Below are positions 52,923-61,316 of a DNA stretch of 64,000 nt, piece after piece. A program made the translations under genes and the position numbers. Where the stretch lies: NCBI RefSeq assembly GCF_038404985.1, contig NZ_JBBKBA010000001.1:1578001-1642000 (forward strand), read 5' to 3'. Source of the stretch: Ferrovibrio sp. MS7. GTDB lineage: Bacteria > Pseudomonadota > Alphaproteobacteria > Ferrovibrionales > Ferrovibrionaceae. Numbering within the stretch: the stretch's first letter is position 1; each line of letters starts with the position of its first letter. The notes beneath the pieces were generated by a model. It was not told where the DNA came from, did no database searches, and saw only the letters and a program-made list of their open reading frames with translations.

Positions 52923-54134
52923 CTATTGGCGCAGGTCTCGCACCAGCGGTGCCTCCGGGGGCAGTTCTGCGGCTGTCACGATTTCCACATGATCGGCCTT
53001 GAGGCGGGACAATTCGCGGAACTTTGCCTGCGCCGGCTCGGTCACACCGGCGGCATCGGTTTCATCCTGCAGCGACAGGCGCAGGGTGACGCAGTCCCGG
53101 TGGCCTTCTCGGCTGATCGAGGCTTGAGCCCGCAGCACCCCCGGAATGGCGATGGCAAGGTCTTCCAGTTGGCGCGGATAGATGAAGATTTCCCGCGCCT
53201 TCACCGATTGCCCGACGCGGCCCTGCAACATCGAGATATGCGCCACGCTACCATCGCCATGCAGTTCGCGGGCAATGGCGACATCGCCGGTGCCGAAACG
53301 GATCAGTGGCCAGCCCGGGCGCAACGTGCTGACCACGATCTCTCCTGGCTCGCCTATAGGCAGCGGCAGACCGCTTACGGGGTCGCAGATCTGCACGATA
53401 CGGTCGGGATGGGTTTCATACCCCTCCTTTCCGGGGCGCTCAAAGCCGATCAGGCCAAAATCTGCCGTGGCATAGACCGAGAAGGTACGGATGCCATAAC
53501 GCGCCTCAAGCCGACGCCGCTTGCCCATCCAGTCGCCGAACTCGCCGCCCAGGAAGGCCGAGGTGACACTCCAGTCGCGTGGCAGCTCATGTCCGGCCTG
53601 TTCCAGCGTTTCAGCCAGGGTGACGAAATAGGCAGTCGCGGCGCAGATGCAGGTGACGCCAAGGTCGCGCACCAGCTTGGCCTGCATCTCGCTGCCGCCG
53701 GTACCAGCAGGGATCACTGTGGCGCCGGTATTGCGTATGCCTTCATCCAGCAGCAGGCCGGCCGGCACAAGGTGGTAGGACCAGGTGTTCAGCACCACAT
53801 CGCCTTTGCCGATGCCGGCAGCGGCGAAGGCAGCGCCGAAACCGAAGGCATCATCTTCGCTGCGCAATTGCGGTTCATTGATCGGGCCTGGCGATACAAA
53901 GATACGCTCGATATCTGCGGGATCGGCAGCAAGGAAGCCGCCATAAGGCGGTGCCTTGCGCTGCTGCTCGATCATCGCTTCCTTCTTGAACACGGGCAGG
54001 CGGCTAAGGTCCGCAGCATTGCCAAGCTGCTCGGGACGCAAGCCGGCGCCATCGAACAGGGCGCGGATTGCCGGAGCGCGCTCATAAGCCCGGGCCTGGA
54101 TGGCGCGCAGCCGGGTGAAACGGTCGTCGGTCAT
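52923..54134 (-). CDS. Phenylacetate-CoA-ligase-family protein (PaaK-like), divergent
   Basis: 403 residues, ANL superfamily PaaK branch. The core GEPGEIVVSTL and RFGTGDVA motifs are conserved, but the phosphate loop reads VSPGPINEP instead of SSGTTGKP, and the C-terminal end (PLVRDLRQ) has no obvious catalytic Lys. Either an altered CoA or aryl ligase or a non-ligating adenylate enzyme. Begins 17 bp after the crotonase stop on the same strand. Confidence 0.82.
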   Translation of the reverse strand: MTDDRFTRLRAIQARAYERAPAIRALFDGAGLRPEQLGNAADLSRLPVFKKEAMIEQQRKAPPYGGFLAADPADIERIFVSPGPINEPQLRSEDDAFGFGAAFAAAGIGKGDVVLNTWSYHLVPAGLLLDEGIRNTGATVIPAGTGGSEMQAKLVRDLGVTCICAATAYFVTLAETLEQAGHELPRDWSVTSAFLGGEFGDWMGKRRRLEARYGIRTFSVYATADFGLIGFERPGKEGYETHPDRIVQICDPVSGLPLPIGEPGEIVVSTLRPGWPLIRFGTGDVAIARELHGDGSVAHISMLQGRVGQSVKAREIFIYPRQLEDLAIAIPGVLRAQASISREGHRDCVTLRLSLQDETDAAGVTEPAQAKFRELSRLKADHVEIVTAAELPPEAPLVRDLRQ

Positions 54135-54151
54135 CGTGGCGCTCTCCCGGA

Positions 54152-54946
54152 TCAGCGGCCAGTGAAGCGCGGCTGGCGCTTTTCCTCGAAGGCGGCCAGT
54201 CCTTCCTTCAGGTCGGCGCTCTGGGCATGCAGCTCGGAGGCCAGCAATTCCAGGCGCAGTGCCTGGGCGGTGGGCTGCTCCAGCCCGTCATCCACCAGAG
54301 CCTTTACGCGTCGCAGCACCAGCGGGCTTTTCACCGCCAGCTTGGCCACCAGGCGGCCGGCAGCGGCCATCAGGTCGGTATCCTCCACTACCTCGTTCAC
54401 CAGCCCAGCCGGTACCAGATCGGTAGCCGGAACCGACTCACCAGTAAACAACAGATATTTCGCCCGGGTGGGACCGATCTTGCGCGGCAGCCGAACCGAC
54501 GAGCCGCCGCCCGGCAACAGGCCAAAATTGGCATGGGCATCGCCGATGCGGGCCGAGCGTGCTGCTATGACCAGATCGCAGCACAGCAGCAACTCCAACC
54601 CGCCGGCCAGCGCCAGTCCATTCACCGCCGCGATCACTGGACGCGGACAGCTTTCCAGGCGCGTCATCATGTGCAGCACAGAATCCAGGAATATACTGAC
54701 ATTTCTCTCATCCTGGCCGCTGGTGGCGCGTACGAATTTGAGGTCGGCGCCGGCACAGAAGGCACGGCCATTGCCGGTCAGCACCACGGCGCGGATGTCA
54801 TCTTGTTCCGCGCGGTCAAGCGCCTGTTCGATGCCGGCGACAATGGCCGGAGTAATCGAGTTGAGCGCGGTGGGGCGGTTCAGGCAGATCCAGACCGCAC
54901 CATCGCGGACTTCGACCAGCACGCTGGAATCGACAGGTGCGTTCAT
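54152..54946 (-). CDS. Enoyl-CoA hydratase/isomerase family protein
   Basis: 264 residues. Oxyanion-hole segments GRAFCAGADLKF and LALAGGLELLLCCD; the first catalytic Glu (GGLEL) is kept, while the second position falls in DAHANFGLLPGGG, with His/Asn. First gene of a two-gene minus-strand run with the PaaK-like gene; divergent from the thiolase across a palindrome-rich promoter. Confidence 0.88.
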   Translation of the reverse strand: MNAPVDSSVLVEVRDGAVWICLNRPTALNSITPAIVAGIEQALDRAEQDDIRAVVLTGNGRAFCAGADLKFVRATSGQDERNVSIFLDSVLHMMTRLESCPRPVIAAVNGLALAGGLELLLCCDLVIAARSARIGDAHANFGLLPGGGSSVRLPRKIGPTRAKYLLFTGESVPATDLVPAGLVNEVVEDTDLMAAAGRLVAKLAVKSPLVLRRVKALVDDGLEQPTAQALRLELLASELHAQSADLKEGLAAFEEKRQPRFTGR

Positions 54947-54962
54947 GGCTTTCCTCCAGTTA

Positions 54963-54999
54963 TTGACTCATGAGTCATTAAATAATATTGTAAGTCATA
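54963..54999 (+). promoter_or_regulatory. Promoter and operator-like repeats between crotonase and thiolase genes
   Basis: TTGACT (54963-54968), 17-bp spacer, TATTGT (54986-54991) toward the thiolase. The palindrome TGACTCATGAGTCA (54964-54977) overlaps the -35 box, TAAATAATATT is at 54979-54989 and TAAGTCATA at 54991-54999; both of the latter recur in 39840-39859. Confidence 0.6.
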
Positions 55000-55084
55000 T
55001 TGTAGACCATATAGAAATATTGGCAAGCACCGCGACGCTTTCGCACGGGTGCCGTAGCCGTCGGGCAAAGCGAGGGAGGGAAAG

Positions 55085-56323
55085 ATGGAACAGGTATATG
55101 TCGTTGGCGTCGGTATGACGCCGTTCGGGCGCCAGCTCGACAAAACGATCAAGGGCATGGCGCAGGATGCCGTGCAGGGTGCGCTGAAGGATGCCGGGCT
55201 GGAGCGGCAGCCAGCGGAGGCGGCGTTCTTTGCCAACTCGACTCAGGGCCATATGGAACGCCAGCATATGATCCGCGGCGAAGTGGTGATGCGCAGCATG
55301 GGCGTTGGCGGCATTCCCGTGGTGAATGTGGAGAATGCCTGCGCCAGTGCGGCGACGGCATTCAACCTAGCGGTCAATTTCCTCAAAGCCGGCGAAGGCG
55401 ATGTGGCGCTGGCGCTCGGGTCCGAGAAGATGTTCTCGACGGACCGCGAGCTGATGTTCTCCGCTTTCGACGGCGCCTGGGATGTGGCGGACGTGACGGC
55501 GATCAAAGATCGTCTGCTCAAGCTCGGCGATGGCGTCGAGGTGCCGGAGGGCACTACGTCGCCGAAGCCCTACAGTGCCTTCATGGATGTGTATGCGGCT
55601 TTCTCCCGTTCGCATATGAAGCGCTTCGGCACCACCCAGCGCCATCTGGCTGCGGTGGCGGCCAAGAACCATACCCATTCGGTGCATAACCCGCTGTCGC
55701 AGTTCCGCGATGCTTATACGGTGGAGCAGATTCTTGCTGCGCCGCCAATCACCTATCCGCTCACCCTGCCGATGTGCTCGCCGATATCGGATGGTGCTGC
55801 CGCGGCTCTGCTGGTGACCGAGGCTGGCCTGCGCCGTCTTGGCATCGACAAAAGCCGTGCCATCAAGGTTCTGGCCAGCGTGCTGCAGACCGGCAGCGAC
55901 CGCGATCCGTCGGAAGTGGAAAAGCATTGCACGGCGCTTGGCTCCAAGCGCGCCTATGAGAAGGCCGGCGTCGGTCCGAAGGACATTTCGGTTGCCGAGG
56001 TGCATGACGCGACCGCGATGGGCGAGATCATCCAGATCGAGAATCTGGGCTTTTGCGATTTCGGTGAAGGCGGGCCGATTTCCGAGCGCGGCGAAACCAC
56101 GTTGGGCGGCCGTATTCCGGTCAACCCGTCGGGCGGCTTGGAATCCAAGGGCCATCCGGTCGGCGCCACCGGTCTGGCACAGGTCTATGAACTGGTGATG
56201 CAGCTTCGTGGTGAAGCCGGCGCGCGCCAGGTCGAGGGTGCCAAGCTGGCACTGGCCGAAAATGGCGGCGGCTTGCATGGCATCGAGGAAGCGGTTGCCA
56301 GCGTCATCATTCTCGGTCGCTAA
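55085..56323 (+). CDS. Thiolase, SCP-x/lipid-transfer-associated type
   Basis: 412 residues. Catalytic Cys86 in ENACASA, His in AEVHDATA and His in SKGHPVGATG give a complete thiolase triad, unlike the truncated protein at 1-975. The long acceptor loop (TSPKPYSAFMD) is typical of SCP-x thiolases, which cleave 3-oxo-2-methylacyl-CoAs as well as straight chains. Start ATG at 55085 has GGGAGGG upstream. The HSD10-like dehydrogenase gene follows after 29 bp. Together they complete a beta-oxidation round. Confidence 0.93.
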   Translation: MEQVYVVGVGMTPFGRQLDKTIKGMAQDAVQGALKDAGLERQPAEAAFFANSTQGHMERQHMIRGEVVMRSMGVGGIPVVNVENACASAATAFNLAVNFLKAGEGDVALALGSEKMFSTDRELMFSAFDGAWDVADVTAIKDRLLKLGDGVEVPEGTTSPKPYSAFMDVYAAFSRSHMKRFGTTQRHLAAVAAKNHTHSVHNPLSQFRDAYTVEQILAAPPITYPLTLPMCSPISDGAAAALLVTEAGLRRLGIDKSRAIKVLASVLQTGSDRDPSEVEKHCTALGSKRAYEKAGVGPKDISVAEVHDATAMGEIIQIENLGFCDFGEGGPISERGETTLGGRIPVNPSGGLESKGHPVGATGLAQVYELVMQLRGEAGARQVEGAKLALAENGGGLHGIEEAVASVIILGR

Positions 56324-56352
56324 CACACAGTATTTCAGTCTGGGAGGATACA

Positions 56353-57123
56353 ATGAATTTGCAGAACAAGGTTGCCGTGGTCACCGGCGCCGCATCGGGT
56401 TTGGGATTTGGTACCTGCAAGGCCTTGGCCGCTGCTGGCGCCAAGATCGTCGGCCTGGATCGCGACAAGGAAAAGCTGGCGACTCTGGCTGCTGAACTCG
56501 GCGCCAATGGCATCACCTGTGCCGTCGACGTGGCCGATGAGGCCAGTGTGCAGGCTGGTATCGACGCGGCGATGCAGGCCTTTGGTGCCATCCATGTGGC
56601 GGTGAATTGCGCCGGCGTCGCTGATTCGGCCAAGACGCTCTCGCGCGGTCAGCCTTTCCCGATGGCCACCTGGAGCAAGGTGCTCGCAATTAATCTCACC
56701 GGTACGTTCAATGTCATTCGCTTCGCGGCACAGGCGATGAGTGCCAATCCGCCGGAGGAAAGCGGCGAACGCGGCGTCATTGTCAACACCGCTTCGGGTG
56801 CTGCCTGGCAGGGCCAGATCGGCCAGGCCGCCTACAGCGCGTCAAAGGCCGGCGTGATGGGCCTCACCCTGCCGGTGGCGCGCGATCTGGCGGAAATCGG
56901 CATCCGTGTCGTCACCATTGCGCCAGGCCTGTTCGACACCTCGATGGTGGCGGGCCTGCCGGAGAATGTGTCGCAGTCGATCATCAACCGGATGATCCTG
57001 TATCCCAGCCGCATGGGGCAGGCCTCGGAATTCGGCGCTCTGGTGCGGCATATCGCGGAAAACCAATATCTCAATGCGACCACCATCTCGCTGGATGCCG
57101 GCGCCCGCATGGCGGCGCGCTGA
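56353..57123 (+). CDS. SDR dehydrogenase, HSD10-like (3-hydroxy-2-methylacyl-CoA dehydrogenase)
   Basis: 256 residues, classical SDR. Cofactor motif TGAASGLG at residues 11-18, Asp36 for NAD, catalytic Ser near 148, Tyr161 and Lys165. The [10 protein letters not shown] region and substrate loop match HSD17B10/HSD10, which oxidises 3-hydroxy-2-methylbutyryl-CoA and other 3-hydroxyacyl-CoAs. Its position beside an SCP-x thiolase supports branched-chain beta-oxidation. The strong terminator at 57190 closes the operon. Confidence 0.92.
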   Translation: MNLQNKVAVVTGAASGLGFGTCKALAAAGAKIVGLDRDKEKLATLAAELGANGITCAVDVADEASVQAGIDAAMQAFGAIHVAVNCAGVADSAKTLSRGQPFPMATWSKVLAINLTGTFNVIRFAAQAMSANPPEESGERGVIVNTASGAAWQGQIGQAAYSASKAGVMGLTLPVARDLAEIGIRVVTIAPGLFDTSMVAGLPENVSQSIINRMILYPSRMGQASEFGALVRHIAENQYLNATTISLDAGARMAAR

Positions 57124-57189
57124 TCACCCCAGCACAAGGATCAATCATTAGCGCGGTACCTTCCTCCCTGTGAGGCCGCGACTACCTGG

Positions 57190-57224
57190 CCCAGCCTTGC
57201 TGCCGCAAGGCTGGGTCTTTTTTT
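57190..57224 (+). terminator. Rho-independent terminator of the thiolase-SDR operon
   Basis: Perfect 11-bp stem (57190-57200 with 57205-57215), TGCC loop, then TCTTTTTTTG. The best terminator in the window; 66 bp after the SDR stop. Confidence 0.93.
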
Positions 57225-57267
57225 GATTGTCTGCCAGCCCGTATTTACCGTTGACTCCATCCTTAAT

Positions 57268-57291
57268 GTACTATCAGTATAACAATAGTAC
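57268..57291. promoter_or_regulatory. Inverted repeat before the GntR/UTRA gene
   Basis: Arms GTACTAT (57268-57274) and ATAGTAC (57285-57291), 10-bp spacer, 20 bp before the GntR start. A TTTACC-18-TACTAT promoter overlaps it, so it may be the autoregulatory operator. Confidence 0.5.
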
Positions 57292-57311
57292 TAAGCAGGG
57301 GCGAAGCGGAC

Positions 57312-58172
57312 ATGGTGGCTGCGGGCGGAGCTAGGGCGATAGACGAGCGTCTGCCGACGCCGTTGTATCACCAGATTCTGCTCATTCTGCGCAGCCAGAT
57401 CCTGGACGGTCGCCTGCAGGCCGGCGTGCAACTGCCCGGTGAAGAAGAGCTGGCGCGGCAATTCAATGTCTCGCGAATAACGGCACGCCGCGCGCTCGCC
57501 GAATTGGCGGCCGAGGGCCTGGTGACGCGGGGCAGGGGGCGCGGCACTCATGTGGCACAGCGTTCGGACCCACCGCCGATCCGCGCTGGAGTCGAGGGGT
57601 TGCTGGAAAACCTGCTGGCCATGGGTCTCAAGACCCAAGTGACCCTGGTTGATTTCGGTTATGAGCCGGCGGCGCCAGATGTCGCCGCCGCCTTGCAGGT
57701 GCCAGCGGGCGAGGAGGTGCAACGTGCCGTGCGTGTGCGCTCTCTGGAAGCCGGGCCCTTCTCCTACCTCACCACCTATGTGCCAGCCGATATCGGGCGT
57801 AAATTTTCGCGCAAGGAATTGGCACAGCAGCCGCTGCTGAGCCTGCTGGAACAATCCGGCGTCACCATCGGCGGTGCCGAACAGACCATCTCGGCCACCC
57901 TGGCCGATGCCCGCGTAGCCCCCCTGCTGCATACCGCGATAGGCGCGCCACTGCTGCGTATCGGGCGCGTGGTGCAGGATGCCGCCGGCCGGCCGGTAGA
58001 GTACATCATCGGCCTCTACAGGCCTGACCGCTATCAATTCCGCATGAGCCTCGACCGCGTGCGCGGCGAGGAGGAAAACACCTGGTCGGCCCGCGTGGCG
58101 CCGACTGCAGGGGGCAAGAGGCCGCCACGCTCCACCCGCCCAAGTGCCATCCGCAGGGAGAAATTAAAATGA
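57312..58172 (+). CDS. GntR-family regulator, HutC (UTRA) subfamily
   Basis: 286 residues. Winged helix at residues 15-85 (YHQILLILRSQI; FNVSRITARRALAELAAEG; wing RGRGRGTHV) and a UTRA ligand-binding domain from about 100. The unusual basic tail after residue 245 may be an extension. It overlaps the binding-protein start by 4 bp (ATGA), so regulator and importer form one operon. Ligand is probably the transported compound. Confidence 0.9.
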   Translation: MVAAGGARAIDERLPTPLYHQILLILRSQILDGRLQAGVQLPGEEELARQFNVSRITARRALAELAAEGLVTRGRGRGTHVAQRSDPPPIRAGVEGLLENLLAMGLKTQVTLVDFGYEPAAPDVAAALQVPAGEEVQRAVRVRSLEAGPFSYLTTYVPADIGRKFSRKELAQQPLLSLLEQSGVTIGGAEQTISATLADARVAPLLHTAIGAPLLRIGRVVQDAAGRPVEYIIGLYRPDRYQFRMSLDRVRGEEENTWSARVAPTAGGKRPPRSTRPSAIRREKLK

Positions 58173-59404
58173 CAACGCCCAAGTCTGGTTTCCGCTTCAC
58201 CCGCCGCCATTTCATTGCTGGTTCCGCCGTCGGTGCTGCTGCCGGTATCGGCGGCTTCCCCGCCATCCTCAAGGCGCAGCCGCGCACCATCAAGGTCGGC
58301 ATCCTGCATCCGGTGACCGGCCCGCTGGCGCCCTCGGGCCAGCAATGCCGCCTCGGTGCCAAGCTGGCCATCGACACCATCAATGCCAATGGCGGTATCG
58401 CCTCGATGGGCGGGGCCAAGCTGGAGCCGATCTATGCCGACGCGCAGTCGAAGCCGGATGTTGGCGCCGCTGAGGTTGAGAAGCTGAATGAGATGGGGGC
58501 TGCTGCCATCATCGGGCCGTTCGCTTCCGGCATCGCGCTGGCCACCACCCAGGCGGCGGCCAAGCACAACATTCCGCATATCGTCGATGTCGGCGTGGTG
58601 GATCAGGTGGTGACGCGCGGCCTCACCAACACTTTCCGTTTCGGCCCAGGCCTCGGTGCCATCGTCGATAGCGCCATCGACAATCTGGTGGCACTCAACA
58701 CCCAAGCCGGCAAGCCGGCCAAGACGGTGATGATCGTGCATGAGGAATCGGCTTTCGGCGCCGGCATGGCCAAGACGCTGAACGAGAAGCTGCCGGCCAA
58801 GGGGTTTGAGGTACTGGAGACCATCCCGCATGCCAACCCGACCCGCGACTTCAACAATATTGCGCTGAAGATCAAGGGCCGTAATCCGGACCTGCTGATT
58901 CCCTCCAATTACTACAATGAATTCGTGCTGTTGGCGCGCACCCTGCGGCAGCAGAAGATTCGTCCGAAGGCGATCTATGCCATCCTTGGCGGCGCTGCCT
59001 CGCAGTATCGTTTCGTTGAAGAATTCCCCGATGCAGCCGAATTCATCATGGATTGCAATCACTGGTTTGATCCGCGCAATCCGGTGGCGCTGGAACTGAA
59101 AAAGAAGGTGGAAGCCGAAAAGGCCTACTTCTCCTACGAAGTGTTCCTCAACCATGAATGCGTCCGGTTGCTGGCTGATGCGCTGGAACGCGCCGCTTCC
59201 GCCGACCGTGCCGCCATCACCCAGGCGCTGGCCGCTTCCGGCTGGAGCAACCACTTCATGCCCTATGGCCCGACCCGCTTCGTCAATGGCCAGAATGTCG
59301 GCGCCGCACCGGTGAACACCCAGGTAATCGGCAAGGATATCAAGGTGATCTTCCCGAAGGATTTCGCCAACGCCAAGCCGGTTTTCCCGGCGCCGCGCGC
59401 CTGA
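58169..59404 (+). CDS. HAAT-family ABC substrate-binding protein with Tat-type signal
   Basis: 411 residues. The N-terminus has a twin-arginine motif FTRRHFIAG followed by a hydrophobic stretch (about residues 17-35), so it is probably exported folded through Tat, unlike the other two. The mature part is a Peripla_BP_6 domain (IKVGILHPVTGPLAPSGQQ). A 10-bp palindrome follows in the gap before livH. Operon order is regulator, binding protein, livH, livM, livG, livF, hydratase. Confidence 0.9.
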   Translation: MTTPKSGFRFTRRHFIAGSAVGAAAGIGGFPAILKAQPRTIKVGILHPVTGPLAPSGQQCRLGAKLAIDTINANGGIASMGGAKLEPIYADAQSKPDVGAAEVEKLNEMGAAAIIGPFASGIALATTQAAAKHNIPHIVDVGVVDQVVTRGLTNTFRFGPGLGAIVDSAIDNLVALNTQAGKPAKTVMIVHEESAFGAGMAKTLNEKLPAKGFEVLETIPHANPTRDFNNIALKIKGRNPDLLIPSNYYNEFVLLARTLRQQKIRPKAIYAILGGAASQYRFVEEFPDAAEFIMDCNHWFDPRNPVALELKKKVEAEKAYFSYEVFLNHECVRLLADALERAASADRAAITQALAASGWSNHFMPYGPTRFVNGQNVGAAPVNTQVIGKDIKVIFPKDFANAKPVFPAPRA

Positions 59405-59420
59405 TCCGTTGAGTGCCAGC

Positions 59421-59441
59421 GGGGCCGGCCAGGCCGGCCCC
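59421..59441 (+). promoter_or_regulatory. GC-rich palindrome after the binding-protein gene
   Basis: Arms GGGGCCGGCC (59421-59430) and GGCCGGCCCC (59432-59441) with one central base, no T-run; folds as a 9-bp stem. Third hairpin found between a binding-protein gene and the next transporter gene in this window. Confidence 0.6.
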
Positions 59442-59460
59442 GTCAATCATCGGAATAGTA

Positions 59461-60333
59461 ATGCTCGAAGTATCGATCCTGCTGCCAGCAATCCTGAACG
59501 GCCTGACGACCGGGGCGATCTATGCCCTGATCGCACTCGGGCTGACGCTGATCTACGGCGTGCTGCATATCATCAATTTCGCCCATGGCAGCCTGCTGAT
59601 GCTGGCGCTTTATGGCGTGTTTTTTCTCCACAGCCTGTTCGGTATCGATCCCTATCTTGCTTTGCCAGTGGCGGCTTTGGCGCTGTTCGGTATCGGCTAT
59701 GGCCTGCAACGCTTCGTCATCGGTCAGGCCAGCCATGGCAAGGATGAGAATATTCTGCTGGTGACGCTGGGCCTGTCGGTGATCATCGAGAATTTGGCGC
59801 TGTATCTCTGGCGCTCGGATACCCGCACCATCGAGACGCCGTATTCCTTCGATGTGGTGGATTTCGGCGTTGCCTTCATCGCTGTGCCGAAAGTAGTCGC
59901 CTTCATTGGCGCGCTGATCGTCGCGGGCCTGCTCTGGCTGCTGATGGCGCGGACTGATCTCGGCCGTGCCATCCGCGCGTTGGCCAAGGAGCGCCAGGGT
60001 GCCAAGCTGGTCGGCATCAATGTCGAGCATATCTTCGCCATGTCCTTCGGCATCGGCTGTGCTTGTCTCGGCATTGCTGCTTGTCTGCTGCTGCCGAGCT
60101 TCTATGTCAGCCCACAGGTCGGCCATGCCTTCGTGCTGGTGGCATTCACCGTGGTCGTACTCGGCGGCATGGGCAGCTTCATCGGTGCTTTGCTCGGCGG
60201 TCTTATCATCGGGGTCACAGAGAGCATTGGCGGCCTGTTCCTCGGCGAGAGCCTGGGGCAGCTCGGGATTTTCCTGATCTTCATCATCGTACTGCTGTTC
60301 CGGCCCACCGGACTGCTCGGGCAGAAGGCATGA
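59461..60333 (+). CDS. livH: HAAT-family ABC transporter permease LivH
   Basis: 290 residues from the ATG at 59461 (MLEVSILLPAILNGL); earlier in-frame sequence runs through the palindrome. About eight membrane helices with the IINFAHGSLLMLALYG segment near residue 37. Overlaps livM by 4 bp. Confidence 0.92.
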   Translation: MLEVSILLPAILNGLTTGAIYALIALGLTLIYGVLHIINFAHGSLLMLALYGVFFLHSLFGIDPYLALPVAALALFGIGYGLQRFVIGQASHGKDENILLVTLGLSVIIENLALYLWRSDTRTIETPYSFDVVDFGVAFIAVPKVVAFIGALIVAGLLWLLMARTDLGRAIRALAKERQGAKLVGINVEHIFAMSFGIGCACLGIAACLLLPSFYVSPQVGHAFVLVAFTVVVLGGMGSFIGALLGGLIIGVTESIGGLFLGESLGQLGIFLIFIIVLLFRPTGLLGQKA

Positions 60334-61316
60334 CCATGCGCGGCCTTGCTCCCATCCTGATTTTTGCCTTTGTGCTGGCGCCGCTGCCATTGCTGGTACA
60401 GTCGGATTTCTGGCTCACCTGGCTCACCCTGGCGCTGTTCTATGCCTATCTTGGCCAGGCCTGGAATCTGCTCGGCGGCTATGGCGGGCAGTTCTCCTTC
60501 GGCCACGCACTGTTCTTTGGTACCGGCGCCTATTGCACGGCAATCCTGCAGATCCGTTTTGGCATCAATGCCTGGGGTGGCTTTGGCCTGTCCGCCATCG
60601 CCGCCGGTGCCGTGGGTGCCGGCACTGGCTGGCTGGTGTTCCGCTATGGCCTGCGCGGCTCGTATTTCGCTCTCGTCACCCTCGCCTTCGCGGAAGTGTT
60701 CCGTATCCTGGCCAACACTTTCGCTTTCACCGGTGCTGGTGTCGGTCTGCTGGTGCCGCTGCAGCCGGGCTTCGCGCAGATGCAATTCCCGGACAAGGCC
60801 GGCTTCTTCTGGCTGCTGCTGGCGTTGGTCACGGCGGCCCTGCTGCTCACCTGGTGGCTCGAGAATGCCCGTTTCGGCGCCAGGCTGATGGCGGTGCGCG
60901 AGAATGAAGAAGCGGCCCGGGCTCTTGGCGTCGATCCCTTCGCGACCAAGCTTGGCGCCATCGTACTGTCCGGCGCATTGGCCGGCACTGGCGGTGCCAT
61001 CTATGTGCAGCTTTTTCTCTACATCGATCCTGGTATCGCCTATGGCCCAGCCATGTCGGTGGAGGCATTGCTGGTGCCGATCATCGGCGGGCTGGGTACC
61101 ATTTTCGGCCCGGTGCTTGGCGCCTTCGCGCTGCATGCCATTGCCGAGATCGGCCGCATGGTGTTTGGCGAAGCGCCGGGCCTGAATCTGGTGCTCTATG
61201 GCCTGCTGCTGGTGCTGATGGTGCTGTTCCTGCCCAATGGCCTGTTCGGTCTTGGCAAGGCACGGTTCGGCAGCGGTGCTCTCCGTCGTTTGTTCAAGCG
61301 GGGGCAGCATGCTTGA
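60330..61316 (+). CDS. livM: HAAT-family ABC transporter permease LivM
   Basis: 328 residues from the ATG at 60330 overlapping the livH stop; the ATG at 60336 is the alternative. Segment GYGGQFSFGHALFFGTGAY near residue 51, coupling loop AVRENEEAARALGVDPFATK near 190. Overlaps livG by 8 bp. Confidence 0.93.
   Translation: MTMRGLAPILIFAFVLAPLPLLVQSDFWLTWLTLALFYAYLGQAWNLLGGYGGQFSFGHALFFGTGAYCTAILQIRFGINAWGGFGLSAIAAGAVGAGTGWLVFRYGLRGSYFALVTLAFAEVFRILANTFAFTGAGVGLLVPLQPGFAQMQFPDKAGFFWLLLALVTAALLLTWWLENARFGARLMAVRENEEAARALGVDPFATKLGAIVLSGALAGTGGAIYVQLFLYIDPGIAYGPAMSVEALLVPIIGGLGTIFGPVLGAFALHAIAEIGRMVFGEAPGLNLVLYGLLLVLMVLFLPNGLFGLGKARFGSGALRRLFKRGQHA

Noticed and set aside
52926-55118. A 730-residue open frame antisense to the PaaK-like and crotonase genes
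   Set aside because: It follows third-position GC bias of the genes on the other strand, crosses two real genes and their promoter, and has no recognisable domain.
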